Below are positions 34,587 to 43,788 of a DNA stretch of 56,176 bases, in pieces. Positions within the stretch are counted from its first letter, which is position 1. Each line of letters begins with the position of its first letter. Position numbers and translations under genes: made by a program. Source of the DNA: Chitinophaga pinensis (GTDB taxonomy: Bacteria; Bacteroidota; Bacteroidia; UBA4408); NCBI GenBank assembly GCA_945872355.1, contig CAMBZU010000012.1:1-56176 (forward strand), given 5' to 3'. The notes below the pieces were generated by a model that was given only the letters and a program-made list of their open reading frames with translations, ran no database searches and was not told the DNA's origin.

Positions 34587-37244
34587 TTAAAGGTCAAGCG
34601 TCATTTGAGTGTCCATATTGTCTAAATTTTGACGAATATTTTTTAGTTGTTCCAATCTGTCATAATCAATTTCAACGCCACTTTCAGGTGCAATGAGTTC
34701 ATCAGCTTCTACTTCAATTTTAGGTTCTACAGGATCAGGCTGGCTGATGTTATTGATTTCTTTAATAGGATGAGTAGTTAATCTGTTTCCTTTTGCTTTA
34801 AGTCCTTTTACCCCAATAAATTCATTCAAATCTATTTGTTGATCAGGAATTTCGTTGTTTTTCTTTTTCTGATGTTTAAGTTCAATAACAGGTGTTTTGA
34901 GCGTTGTGGCAATTTCAAGTCGAGAACCTTCAGCTTCGCTAATGAACAGTGTTTTTTTATCAGTAAGTTCAATTAAAAAACGTTTGGCATAATACTCTTT
35001 CTTTTCACCATCTAAATAAACCACAGCTAAAGGTTTTTCGGGATTGAATTTCTCAATCAAAATCATGTCTTCATCAAAATGGTTTGTTAAGTCGAAATTG
35101 ATTAAACGATAGTGGCCAGATTGTGTGATGCATAAAATTTTATCATCAGCACTGAAATGCCCTAGGAGCGCTCCTCTACCATCAATATTTAAACGATGAA
35201 TAGTATCATCAAACCAAATTAACCTTGCGCCAAGTGTGCTTAAACCTTTTTCTTTGAGGAGAACTTTTTTAATACCATAATTGGTTAAGGTATTTCCTTG
35301 ACTATTGCGGCCTTTAATAGCTAAAGTTCCAAAATCGAAATCGAATTGCAGCTTTCTAATACCTGGCAATGGCTTATGAATGATGGTCACTACTTCTGCT
35401 TCACCATTAGGGTTAGCGGTGAAATAGAGCGATTCAGATCCTTTATTTCCTTTAGTTAAATCATAAATTTTATCGCGTGTAACGCCACTTACAGCAAACC
35501 TTTTAATGAAAGATTTACCTTTTGTGCCATCTCTATAAATCATATTATAAATGGTGCGTTCATCATTTTTTCGGAACACATTGATATAAATGATGCCCTT
35601 TCCTACAAAGGCTTTGTCGCTCACTTTTGAGACCGTCATGCTGCCATCTTCTCTGAAAACAATGATGTCATCAATATCAGAGCAATCGCAAACATATTCA
35701 TCTTTTTTCATGTTAAAACCAGCAAAACCTTCTTCGCGGTTTACATATAGTTTTTCGTTAGCTACAGCAACAGTTGTGGCATTGATTACTTCAAATGCTT
35801 TAATTTCTGTTTTGCGATCGCGCCCTTTTCCGTATTTCTTTTTTAGGTTTTTAAAATATTCAATAGCAAAATCAACAATATGATCGAGATGATGTTGCAC
35901 CAATAACAATTCTTCTTCCAAATTCTTGATGTGCTCATCGGCTTTAAAACCATCGAACTTAGAAATTCTTTTGATTTTTATTTCGGTAAGACGGGCAATA
36001 TCTTCCATGGTAATTGCCCTTTTGAATAGTTTTTTATAAGGCTTTAATCCTTTGTCAATGGCGGCTAAAACAGCATCCCAAGTTTCGCTTTCTTCGATGT
36101 TGCGATAGATTCTTTTTTCGATAAATATTTTTTCAAGTGAAGAAAAATGCCAAGCTTCTTCAATTTCACCTTTTCTAATATTTAATTCTTGACGAAGTAA
36201 ATCGAGGGTTTTAAAAGTAGACAACTTCAGCATTTCATTGACCCCAACAAAACGAGGTTTATCTTGCTCAATGATGCATGCATTTGGCGAAATAGAAACT
36301 TCACAATTTGTGAATGCATATAAAGCATCAATAGTTTTATCAGGCGAAATACCGGGATGCAGATGTAATATTATTTCTACATTTTCGGCTGTATTGTCCT
36401 CTATTTTTCGGATTTTAATTTTTTCTTTATCATTTGCAGAAACAATACTTTCCATTAAACTACCTGTTGTAGTTGAGAAAGGTATTTCAGTAATGACTAA
36501 TGTTTTTTTATCGAGTTGATTTATTTTAGCTCTAACCCTTATTTTCCCGCCTCTTAAACCATCGTTATAATTACTAAAATCGGCTAAACCTCCAGTTGGA
36601 AAGTCGGGCACAAGATGCACCTTTTTCCCTCTTAAAATTTCTATTGATCCATCAATGAGTTCAATAAAATTGTGGGGCATTATTTTGCAAGCCAAACCAA
36701 CAGCAATACCTTCAACACCTTGTGCAAGTAAGAGCGGGAATTTCATTGGTAATGAAACGGGTTCTTTATTTCTGCCATCGTAAGATGATTGCCAAACGGT
36801 TGTTTTTGGATTAAAAGCAACCTCTAAAGCAAATTTACTTAAACGGGCTTCAATATAACGTGAAGCGGCAGCGCTATCGCCCGTAAGGATATTTCCCCAG
36901 TTACCTTGACAATCAATTAATAAATCTTTTTGACCTAATTGCACCATGGCATCGCCAATGCTAGCATCACCATGCGGGTGATATTTCATGCAATGCCCAA
37001 TGATGTTTGCAGCCTTGTTGTAGCGGCCATCTTCGAGCTCATACATGGCATGTAAAATTCTCCTTTGAACTGGTTTTAGTCCATCTTCAATGGCCGGCAC
37101 AGCGCGCTCTAAGATTACATAACTGGCATAATCTAAAAACCAGTTTTGAAACATTCCGCTCACCGGCAAAATGTTTTGAATATCTTTATTTTCGTTATCG
37201 TTGATTTCCCCTTCGTTGAGTGGGTCTTGTTCTTCTTCTGCCAT
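34587..37244 (-). CDS. parC: DNA topoisomerase IV subunit A (ParC)
   Basis: ParC is the cleavage subunit of topoisomerase IV, which unlinks daughter chromosomes. The 885-aa protein starts with an acidic region, then the winged-helix domain (LERAVPAIEDGLKPVQRRILHAMYE) and the catalytic Tyr in AAASRYIEARL (Y130). The quinolone-region sequence is HPHGDASIGDAMVQLGQ. The tower and coiled-coil domains follow, and the C-terminal half (about 490-800) looks like the beta-pinwheel. The GDASIGDA form, with Ala at the usual Ser position, is what I expect of Bacteroidota ParC rather than GyrA. The C-terminal extension is acidic. Confidence 0.93.
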   Translation of the reverse strand: MAEEEQDPLNEGEINDNENKDIQNILPVSGMFQNWFLDYASYVILERAVPAIEDGLKPVQRRILHAMYELEDGRYNKAANIIGHCMKYHPHGDASIGDAMVQLGQKDLLIDCQGNWGNILTGDSAAASRYIEARLSKFALEVAFNPKTTVWQSSYDGRNKEPVSLPMKFPLLLAQGVEGIAVGLACKIMPHNFIELIDGSIEILRGKKVHLVPDFPTGGLADFSNYNDGLRGGKIRVRAKINQLDKKTLVITEIPFSTTTGSLMESIVSANDKEKIKIRKIEDNTAENVEIILHLHPGISPDKTIDALYAFTNCEVSISPNACIIEQDKPRFVGVNEMLKLSTFKTLDLLRQELNIRKGEIEEAWHFSSLEKIFIEKRIYRNIEESETWDAVLAAIDKGLKPYKKLFKRAITMEDIARLTEIKIKRISKFDGFKADEHIKNLEEELLLVQHHLDHIVDFAIEYFKNLKKKYGKGRDRKTEIKAFEVINATTVAVANEKLYVNREEGFAGFNMKKDEYVCDCSDIDDIIVFREDGSMTVSKVSDKAFVGKGIIYINVFRKNDERTIYNMIYRDGTKGKSFIKRFAVSGVTRDKIYDLTKGNKGSESLYFTANPNGEAEVVTIIHKPLPGIRKLQFDFDFGTLAIKGRNSQGNTLTNYGIKKVLLKEKGLSTLGARLIWFDDTIHRLNIDGRGALLGHFSADDKILCITQSGHYRLINFDLTNHFDEDMILIEKFNPEKPLAVVYLDGEKKEYYAKRFLIELTDKKTLFISEAEGSRLEIATTLKTPVIELKHQKKKNNEIPDQQIDLNEFIGVKGLKAKGNRLTTHPIKEINNISQPDPVEPKIEVEADELIAPESGVEIDYDRLEQLKNIRQNLDNMDTQMTLDL

Positions 37245-37330
37245 TTTACCTTGATTTTACGCTTAAAAACGGAATTATTGTTACCATTTTTGTGTTTGGT
37301 AAAGGTATTAAAAAGGAATAAAATTTTTAA

Positions 37331-37510
37331 GATAGTTTTGAACGGGTTTTTGTTGATGAAAAAGACTTGTTAGGTGAGGGGACGTTTTGGTTGGCGGGGA
37401 CGCCAAGCAAGGACAATGACTCATGATAGTTTTGAAGGGTTTTTTGTTGATGAAAAAGACTTGTTAGGTGAGAGTACGTTTTGTTTGGCGGGGACGCCAA
37501 GCAAGGACAA
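37331..37510. repeat. Direct repeat pair with internal hairpin
   Basis: Copies at 37331-37416 and 37425-37510 (86 bp each, spacing 94) differ at about five positions. Each ends with the GC-rich hairpin TTGGCG-GGGA-CGCCAA and then GCAAGGACAA. They lie between the start of parC and the end of moaE. 37511-37643 shows nothing else. Confidence 0.85.
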
Positions 37511-37643
37511 AGTTGAGTAGATTCATAAAACGGAATCGGGGATAAAGATACCTGTTAACTGATTATTGCTAATGAAAAGGGATTTTCTCCCAAATGATTC
37601 ATGCATAAAGCCTATTTGGTATTATTTGGCTTTTAAATAATTA

Positions 37644-38066
37644 TCAAGCCCAGCGATTGCTGGCATCTTGTAGTATTTCTTTTTTCCAAATTGGGACTTC
37701 AAATTTAATGATAGGTAACAAAGCTTGCTGTGCTTCTAAAGCTTGATTGCGATGTGCAGCTGTTATGAATAGAATTACCGAAAGCTCACCAACTGGCACA
37801 AAACCTTTACTGTGTATTACATTGATGCGCTGTATTTGAAAAGTTGACTTTAATTTATCAAGTTGTTCATTTAAAATTTTGTTGGCCATACTTTCGTAGA
37901 TGGTATATTCAATGCCAATTACTTTTTGCAGTTCAACTTGATCGGCGCGCACTTGACCGCAAAAAATTGTATAGGCACCCGTGCTTAGTTGTAACTTATT
38001 TTGTTCAATCAATTCACTCACTATGCTTGTTGATAAGGGACCTTCAATGAATTGTATATTTTTCAT
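37644..38066 (-). CDS. moaE: Molybdopterin synthase catalytic subunit MoaE
   Basis: MoaE transfers sulfur from the MoaD C-terminus to cyclic pyranopterin monophosphate to form molybdopterin. The 140-aa protein is of family length, with GAYTIFCGQVRAD, IEYTIYESMA, the conserved VIHSKGFVPVGELSVILFITAAHRNQAL segment and KFEVPIWKKEIL, which holds the active-site Lys pair. It is the last gene of the minus-strand Moco run, nine bases after the moeB-like gene. Confidence 0.94.
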   Translation of the reverse strand: MKNIQFIEGPLSTSIVSELIEQNKLQLSTGAYTIFCGQVRADQVELQKVIGIEYTIYESMANKILNEQLDKLKSTFQIQRINVIHSKGFVPVGELSVILFITAAHRNQALEAQQALLPIIKFEVPIWKKEILQDASNRWA

Positions 38067-38075
38067 GTTTGCTTA

Positions 38076-38825
38076 TTAAATGCCTACTTTTCTGTTGATG
38101 TTGATATGTTTTAGTTCGAGTAGATGTAAGTCTAAAAGCATTAATTTATTGTATTGAACACTTTTTGAGTGTGTGATTATTTTAATGATTTCGTTGGCCA
38201 TAAAAACTCCTGCAATACCAGGCACCACGCCAATAACGCCAGTTTGGGCACAAGTGTCTTGTATATCTTCAATGTTTTGCTCGGGAAAAGCACATCTAAA
38301 AGTGGCACTTCTTTTATTTTCATGATAAGGAAAATTATACACCCCAAATTGTAATTGATGCTTGTAAACTGCTGCGCTTACAAAGGCACAATTGTTGGCC
38401 ACAGCATAATCATTGATTAAATATCGGGTTTTGAAATTATCACTACAATCTGCAATTAACGAGTTTTCCTGAAGCACAGTATTGATGTTTTCTGCTGTAA
38501 TAAATTGCGGAAAAGCTGTTACTTTAATTTGTTCATTTAAGGCCAGTAATTTTGCTTTTGCTACCTCTGCTTTATTGACCCCAATATCATTTTGATTAAA
38601 AATAATTTGACGTTGAAGGTTATTCAATTGCACATGATCGCCATCAATGATAATAATTTCACCACATCCAGAAGCTGCCAAATAGAGTAGGAGCGAGCTT
38701 CCTAAGCCGCCAGCACCAATAACATAAAGTTTACTTTGTTTTAATTTCAGTTGACCTTCAAGACCAATATCAGCAAGCACTATTTGCCTTGCATACCTCT
38801 CTTTTTCAATTGTTGTTAATTCCAT
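38076..38825 (-). CDS. moeB: MoeB/ThiF-type adenylyltransferase
   Basis: The E1-like enzyme adenylates the C-terminal Gly of a ubiquitin-like sulfur carrier. The 249-aa protein begins RYARQIVLADIGLEGQLKLKQSKLYVIGAGGLGSSLLLYLAASGCGEIIIIDGDHVQLNNLQRQ, with nucleotide-binding Gly loop and Asp. ADCSDNFKTRYLIND follows, then the TCAQTGVIGVVPGIAGVFMANEIIK segment. The zinc-binding CxxC pairs of typical MoeB are not visible. Its place between moaE and moaD makes MoaD the likely partner; ThiS is the alternative. Confidence 0.87.
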   Translation of the reverse strand: MELTTIEKERYARQIVLADIGLEGQLKLKQSKLYVIGAGGLGSSLLLYLAASGCGEIIIIDGDHVQLNNLQRQIIFNQNDIGVNKAEVAKAKLLALNEQIKVTAFPQFITAENINTVLQENSLIADCSDNFKTRYLINDYAVANNCAFVSAAVYKHQLQFGVYNFPYHENKRSATFRCAFPEQNIEDIQDTCAQTGVIGVVPGIAGVFMANEIIKIITHSKSVQYNKLMLLDLHLLELKHININRKVGI

Positions 38826-38837
38826 TTTAATATGATA

Positions 38838-39071
38838 TTAACCTCCTGCAAAAGGGGGCATCAATGCTAATTCATCGCCATCCTTAAGTGGAGCAGCATC
38901 TGTCAAAAAATTTTGATTGAGTGCCACACTGAATTTGTAATGACATAACAAAGGAAATTTTTTGTGGAGTATTTCAATGATTTCTTCACTATTTGTGATC
39001 TCATTTATTTGCATAGATGAAACTTTAGTGACTTCAACCAAGGCACCAAAAAACAATACGTTTACGGTCAT
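38838..39071 (-). CDS. moaD: Molybdopterin synthase sulfur carrier MoaD
   Basis: MoaD is the small ubiquitin-fold carrier whose C-terminal Gly-Gly is thiocarboxylated and donates sulfur with MoaE. The 77-aa protein ends LMPPFAGG with the required Gly-Gly, and has the family length and beta-grasp pattern (VLFFGALVEVTK). It overlaps the mobA stop by four bases (ATGA-type overlap) and lies 12 bases before the moeB-like gene. Confidence 0.93.
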   Translation of the reverse strand: MTVNVLFFGALVEVTKVSSMQINEITNSEEIIEILHKKFPLLCHYKFSVALNQNFLTDAAPLKDGDELALMPPFAGG

Positions 39072-40174
39072 AATTTTTCAGTTTTTTTTAGTGTTTCTAA
39101 TAGTTGATCTCTTTCTTGTGGATGATTGATATTTTGTAAGGTATGAGCTGCTAATGGTTTTAAAATCTTGACATCATTTTGCATTAACATTTTTCGCGGA
39201 CAAGTGTATCCTTGTGCTAACATTGATAACATAATTTGCAACGCCTTTGGTTCATAAATAGTAATAAGTGGTTCTAAAAAGTTACTATCCGGGTTTAAAA
39301 AAGTAGTAGCCATTTTTGTAGGATCTCTTTCATTGATTAACTGATTGATGGTTTCTTCATTCAATAAAGGTAAATCGCAAGCCAAAACTAAAATAGCCTT
39401 ATTTTTAAATTTTAACAAGGCAGATAAAATTCCTGATAAAGGACCATAGCCAGTTAAAGTATCGGTGATGATGGGTTTTTCTTGAAATAGTTGCGCGTTT
39501 TTTTTGGTGCTTGAAATAAAAGTTTCTGCACATTTACTTTGTAACAAATGATATAAATGCAGCCATTGCGCTTCCTCATGATATACAATTAAACTCTTGT
39601 TTTGCTTCATGCGAGTGCTTTCGCCACCCGTTAAAATTAAACCAATAATAGAAGCTTCATTTTGTTGAATATGTTTTTGAATATATTGATTGATTGTTTC
39701 GAAATCGCTTCCAAGTATCAATTTAATTTGATTGTTTTCAGCAGCCAATTCATTTGCTAATGTGGCTGTTTGTTCATTATAAAATATTGTACTTGTTTTT
39801 AAAATATGCTCAGCATTTGGTTTGAAGGCTTTTTTACCTTCTAAAATTAAAAGCATATTATTTGCGTGATGATGATTGCCATTCACAATAACAAGATCGG
39901 CAGCATTAAAAAATTGATTTATATGATAGGATTCAATGTTTTGCTGTAGCTGCAATGTTACATTATTAAAGTTTAATGAAGTGCTGTTTTTTAGCGGTTC
40001 TTCAATATGTTTAACATCATAATATCCAATTTTATTTTTTGGGTTCGATTCGCAAATAAAATCATAAAGTTGTTGCATGGCAGTGCAACCCATGCCCCAA
40101 ATACCTATTTCATTGCTATGAGTGGCTCGGTTTGTTTGGTGATGATGATGATTATTTTGCTCTTTCAAAATCAT
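39068..40174 (-). CDS. mobA: MobA-type nucleotidyltransferase with extra N-terminal domain
   Basis: The C-terminal half (about 175-368) is a MobA-like molybdenum cofactor guanylyltransferase: LILTGGESTRMKQNKSLI is the GTP site, LTGYGPLSGILSAL and VLACDLPLL are conserved, and PDSNFLEPLITIYEP follows. The N-terminal 170 residues (EIGIWGMGCTAMQQLYDFI...DLVIVNGNHHHANN) form a MobB-like accessory domain I associate with Bacteroidota MobA. An initial HHHH run is present at residues 9-12. It overlaps moaC by 23 bases and moaD by four, so the cluster is one transcript. Confidence 0.88.
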   Translation of the reverse strand: MILKEQNNHHHHQTNRATHSNEIGIWGMGCTAMQQLYDFICESNPKNKIGYYDVKHIEEPLKNSTSLNFNNVTLQLQQNIESYHINQFFNAADLVIVNGNHHHANNMLLILEGKKAFKPNAEHILKTSTIFYNEQTATLANELAAENNQIKLILGSDFETINQYIQKHIQQNEASIIGLILTGGESTRMKQNKSLIVYHEEAQWLHLYHLLQSKCAETFISSTKKNAQLFQEKPIITDTLTGYGPLSGILSALLKFKNKAILVLACDLPLLNEETINQLINERDPTKMATTFLNPDSNFLEPLITIYEPKALQIMLSMLAQGYTCPRKMLMQNDVKILKPLAAHTLQNINHPQERDQLLETLKKTEKL

Positions 40175-40640
40175 TTTTTCCTCCTGATTTATGCATTAGC
40201 TGAATGTTTTTGATTTCCATTAAAGGAGAAATGGCCTTGCACATATCATAAATAGTTAAGCAAGCCACCGAAACACCTGTGAGGGCCTCCATTTCTGCAC
40301 CTGTTTTTCCATTGGTAATTACTGTACAATTTACAATCACATGATTTTTTTCTGCAACAAATTCAAAGTTAAATTTACAACTATCAATTAATATAACATG
40401 ACAAAAGGGTATGATTGAAGCTGTGTTTTTAACCGCCATGGTGCCTGCAATAATGGCTGTATTAAATACGGGGCCTTTAGCAGCAACAATTTCATTGTTA
40501 TCAATTAACTGATAAATGGCGGGAGGTAAAAAAATTATACCACTTGCTTTAGCAGTTCTTAAACTTATTTCCTTGTTGGCAATATTAACCATTTCGGCCA
40601 TGCCATTGGCACCAACGTGAGTCAATTCTTTTTTAGACAT
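40152..40640 (-). CDS. moaC: Cyclic pyranopterin monophosphate synthase MoaC
   Basis: MoaC, with MoaA, converts GTP to cyclic pyranopterin monophosphate. The 162-aa protein has the family hallmarks THVGANGMAEMVNIANKEISLRTAKASG, PFCHVILIDSCKFNF and the TNGKTGAEMEALTGVSVACLTIYDMCKAI active-site segment. It is the first gene of the minus-strand Moco run and divergent from moeA (98 bases between starts). The partner gene moaA is not in this window. Confidence 0.95.
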   Translation of the reverse strand: MSKKELTHVGANGMAEMVNIANKEISLRTAKASGIIFLPPAIYQLIDNNEIVAAKGPVFNTAIIAGTMAVKNTASIIPFCHVILIDSCKFNFEFVAEKNHVIVNCTVITNGKTGAEMEALTGVSVACLTIYDMCKAISPLMEIKNIQLMHKSGGKNDFERAK

Positions 40641-40738
40641 GTTGTAAAAATATAAAAAAAAACAAAGTAAAAATAGTATGATTTTGATTGCCTGATTTTT
40701 TATTGAATATTTGTTGATATAAATTAGCGGTAATAATC

Positions 40739-41953
40739 ATGATAACAGTAGAAGAGGCAAAGAATATTATTTTTAATCAGCAACTTGTTCGTAAGATTGA
40801 GGAGGTTGATTTTGAAAAAAGTATGGGATGTACATTGGCTGAAGATATTGTTGCTGAAAGCGCTATGCCTCCTTTTAACAGGGTAACAATGGACGGCATT
40901 GCAATTCATTTTTTAGATTATACACAAGGAATAAGAAGTTGGATTGTTGTGCAAACGCAATATGCAGGTCAGGAAACAACAACAATATCGAAAGTTGGTG
41001 AATGTGTAGAAATAATGACAGGAGCTGTTTTGCCTAATGGTTGCGATACCATTATACGCTATGAAGATTTAAATGAAAGTATTAATTCAAACAAGGAAAA
41101 GGTATTTGAGTTAAGTGATGTTGATGTGAAGCAAGGTCAAAATATACATGTGCTTGGCAGCGATAAAAAACAAGGAGACATCATACTTCAAAAAGGACAA
41201 GTTATTGGAGCCACTGATATTGCCTTATTAGCAACTGTTGGCATGCAAAAAGTATTTATATACAAGAAATTAAGCATTGTTGTTATAGCTACAGGAGACG
41301 AACTCACCAATATTAATGAAACGCCAAGTACTTATCAAATAAGAGCAAGCAACCATTTGATGATTGCTGCCGTGTTGAGCGCACAAGGATTTGACTGCGA
41401 TAGTTTTTTGAGGAGAGATGACTTAGGACAATTGCAAGAACTATTGGAAAAGTGTTTGCAACAGTATGATATTATTGTGTTAACAGGCGCTGTTTCTAAA
41501 GGAAAGGCAGATTTTATACCTGCAATTTTGGCAAACTTAAGTGTTACTAAATTATTTCATGGCGTTGCACAAAGGCCAGCTAAGCCTTTTTGGTTTGGCA
41601 GGAAAGCACAATGTTTAGTTTTTGCGATGCCAGGCAATCCTGTATCTGCTGCGGTGTGCACTTATGTTTATTTGCTTCCTTTTATTGATAAACAACAAGG
41701 CATTAAAAGAATACATTTCAAATGCAAAGTTGATAAAGAAATAAATTTTAAACCCGCATACACTTATTTTATGCAAGCTAAAGTAAAACAAACTAGCGAT
41801 AGAAATTTAATGGCGACACCTTATTTGGGCAATGGTTCAGGAGATTTAACGAATTTAGCGGAAGTTAATGCTTTTATTGCTTTACCAGCAAATCAGGAAA
41901 ATTTTAATACACAAGATTTTTATGATGTATATTTTACTAGAAATACTATTTAA
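40739..41953 (+). CDS. moeA: Molybdopterin molybdenumtransferase MoeA
   Basis: MoeA inserts molybdate into adenylated molybdopterin. The 404-aa protein has the four-domain pattern: an N-terminal VEEAKNIIF and MPPFNRVTMDGIA, GECVEIMTGAVLPNGCDTIIRYED, the central MPT-binding domain (VVIATGDELTNI, then VLTGAVSKGKADFIP) and FAMPGNPVSAAVCTYVYLLPF. It is divergent from moaC and ends inside the convergent kinase gene, overlapping by eight bases. Confidence 0.95.
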   Translation: MITVEEAKNIIFNQQLVRKIEEVDFEKSMGCTLAEDIVAESAMPPFNRVTMDGIAIHFLDYTQGIRSWIVVQTQYAGQETTTISKVGECVEIMTGAVLPNGCDTIIRYEDLNESINSNKEKVFELSDVDVKQGQNIHVLGSDKKQGDIILQKGQVIGATDIALLATVGMQKVFIYKKLSIVVIATGDELTNINETPSTYQIRASNHLMIAAVLSAQGFDCDSFLRRDDLGQLQELLEKCLQQYDIIVLTGAVSKGKADFIPAILANLSVTKLFHGVAQRPAKPFWFGRKAQCLVFAMPGNPVSAAVCTYVYLLPFIDKQQGIKRIHFKCKVDKEINFKPAYTYFMQAKVKQTSDRNLMATPYLGNGSGDLTNLAEVNAFIALPANQENFNTQDFYDVYFTRNTI

Positions 41954-43154
41954 TAGCGCTTTTGAAAAGCATTCTAAAATCGGTTCCTTTATTTCCATAA
42001 AACTGGAATGTTCCATCTAATTGTTCCGCAAGCGATTGAATTAAAATTAAGCCCAATGAATTGCTTGATTCAATTTTATCTTTGAATTCGAAACCAATAC
42101 CATTGTCCACTATACGCATTAAAAAAAGATCATTTTCTCTTTCAATATACACATCAATTTTGCCAGTATCTTGATTGCTGAATGCATGTTTAAAGGAATT
42201 TGAAATTAATTCGTTCAAAATAATTCCACAAGGAATAGCAATGTTTAAATCGAAATTTAAGTGAGTATCGATATACGAATTAACTGCGATTTTTTTATTT
42301 TTTATGTTGTAAGCATGTTTAATTTCGTCCACTAAATCATTAATGTAGGCTTTAAAATCAATTTTAGCATATTTCTTTCCTTCATAAAATTTTTGATGAA
42401 TCATGGCCATGCTATTGACCCTGTTTTTGCAATCCATTAAAGCATTTTTTGTAAATTCATGTTCAATGGTGTTCATCTGTAAATTAATTAAACTGCTTAC
42501 CACAGATAAGTTATTTTTTACACGATGATACACTTCAGCAAGCAATATTTCTTTATCTTTAAGATCTTGAAGATGTTTATTTTCAGAAGCTTTGATGTCA
42601 TTAATCATTTTAAAAAGTTGATTTTGCTTTTGATCTCTATCACTTATATAAAGATAAGTTTGATAAATTACCAATAAAAACGATAGGAATGCAACAATTT
42701 CAAATTGACTATTTAATTGATCAATTATTGGGACCTTCATAAAATGCAACACTTTAAAATCAATTAAAACCAATAAAAAAAGAAACATGGTAAAAATGGA
42801 GTAAAATAGGAGCTCTTTTTTATTTTTTAGATTTAATAAAAAAGAATAAGCTGCAACAACTGGAAAGAAAAAAAAATAGATGCCGGCGCTTATACCAATT
42901 GTTAATGTAGCTAATAAAATGAGCAGATTTGTTGAAATGAGTAAAATGTGTTTTGCTATGTTAAAATTATTATTGTGGTTGAAATATAGTGCAACAATAA
43001 AAGCAAATGAAAAAAAAGTTAGCATTAATGCGAAGCTATAGGAACAATAAAAAACGTGATAAATTATTCCATAAATTAACGCAAGCAGCGATAAAAGAAG
43101 GAAGTGCTTTAAAATTTTTGAATTGTTATTATGGCTCTTGAAAATTTCGTGCAT
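41946..43154 (-). CDS. Membrane histidine kinase, HisKA_2 type
   Basis: The 402-aa sensor kinase has five or six membrane helices (about 15-175) with no large extracytoplasmic domain. A HisKA_2 domain follows, with phospho-accepting His in EVYHRVKNNLSVVSSLI (H210), and then an ATPase domain with NELISNSFKHAF (N box), IVDNGIGF (G1) and SLGLILIQSLAEQLDG (G2). HisKA_2 kinases often signal through separate receivers or Hpt proteins. No response regulator is adjacent. Confidence 0.9.
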   Translation of the reverse strand: MHEIFKSHNNNSKILKHFLLLSLLALIYGIIYHVFYCSYSFALMLTFFSFAFIVALYFNHNNNFNIAKHILLISTNLLILLATLTIGISAGIYFFFFPVVAAYSFLLNLKNKKELLFYSIFTMFLFLLVLIDFKVLHFMKVPIIDQLNSQFEIVAFLSFLLVIYQTYLYISDRDQKQNQLFKMINDIKASENKHLQDLKDKEILLAEVYHRVKNNLSVVSSLINLQMNTIEHEFTKNALMDCKNRVNSMAMIHQKFYEGKKYAKIDFKAYINDLVDEIKHAYNIKNKKIAVNSYIDTHLNFDLNIAIPCGIILNELISNSFKHAFSNQDTGKIDVYIERENDLFLMRIVDNGIGFEFKDKIESSNSLGLILIQSLAEQLDGTFQFYGNKGTDFRMLFKSAIK

Positions 43155-43192
43155 TTATTTTATTTTATTTTAACCACATTAAACCAATTGAA

Positions 43193-43780
43193 CTAAAAAA
43201 TAGCTTTGATGGTCAAAAGTATTATTTTAATATCGACTAAAATATTGTTATCATTTACATAGGCTAAATTGAGTTTCAATTTTGCGGGCATGATTTCATC
43301 AATATAAGTTTTCTCGGGGTTTTTACTTTTAGCTAGTAATTCATTTTCATTAACGTATTGAATAGAGGCCCAATCGGTGATACCTGGCTTTACATTGAAT
43401 ACCTTTAGTTGTTCATTATTGTATAGTTTAACATACTTTTCTACTTCAGGTCTTGGGCCTACAAAACTCATGTTACCAATAAAAACATTAATTAATTGAG
43501 GTAATTCATCTAATTTATACTTTCTTAGATAATAGCCAATTTTAGTAATTCGCTTATCATTATTTCCTACGGTGAGTAGGCCTTTTTTATCGGCATCGGT
43601 ATACATCGATCTAAACTTAAACAGCTTAAAAGGCTTTAAATTTTTACCTATGCGCACTTGTTTATAGAAAATACCACCTTTTGAATCTGCAGCTATGAGT
43701 ATAAATAAGATAAGAAAAACAGGTGCAATACAAATTAATCCAATGAAAGAAAATAAGATGTCGAAAGTTCTTTTTGCCAC
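43193..43780 (-). CDS. Initiating sugar-phosphate transferase (WcaJ/PglC-like)
   Basis: The family transfers a sugar phosphate to undecaprenyl phosphate to start a glycan. The 195-aa single-domain form has an N-terminal membrane helix (about 10-30), KQVRIGKNLKPFKLFKFRSMYTDAD, then GYYLRKYKLDELPQLINVFIGNMSFVGPRPEV (the catalytic region) and VKPGITDWASI. It begins with GTG at 43780. The DegT-type aminotransferase lies eight bases upstream, so an amino sugar substrate is plausible. Confidence 0.9.
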   Translation of the reverse strand: MAKRTFDILFSFIGLICIAPVFLILFILIAADSKGGIFYKQVRIGKNLKPFKLFKFRSMYTDADKKGLLTVGNNDKRITKIGYYLRKYKLDELPQLINVFIGNMSFVGPRPEVEKYVKLYNNEQLKVFNVKPGITDWASIQYVNENELLAKSKNPEKTYIDEIMPAKLKLNLAYVNDNNILVDIKIILLTIKAIF

Positions 43781-43788
43781 TGTTATAA

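Noticed and set aside
36940-36990. Ala instead of Ser in the quinolone region of ParC as a resistance mutation
   Set aside because: GDASIGDA is, to my knowledge, the normal ParC sequence in Bacteroidota, so it is not evidence of acquired resistance.
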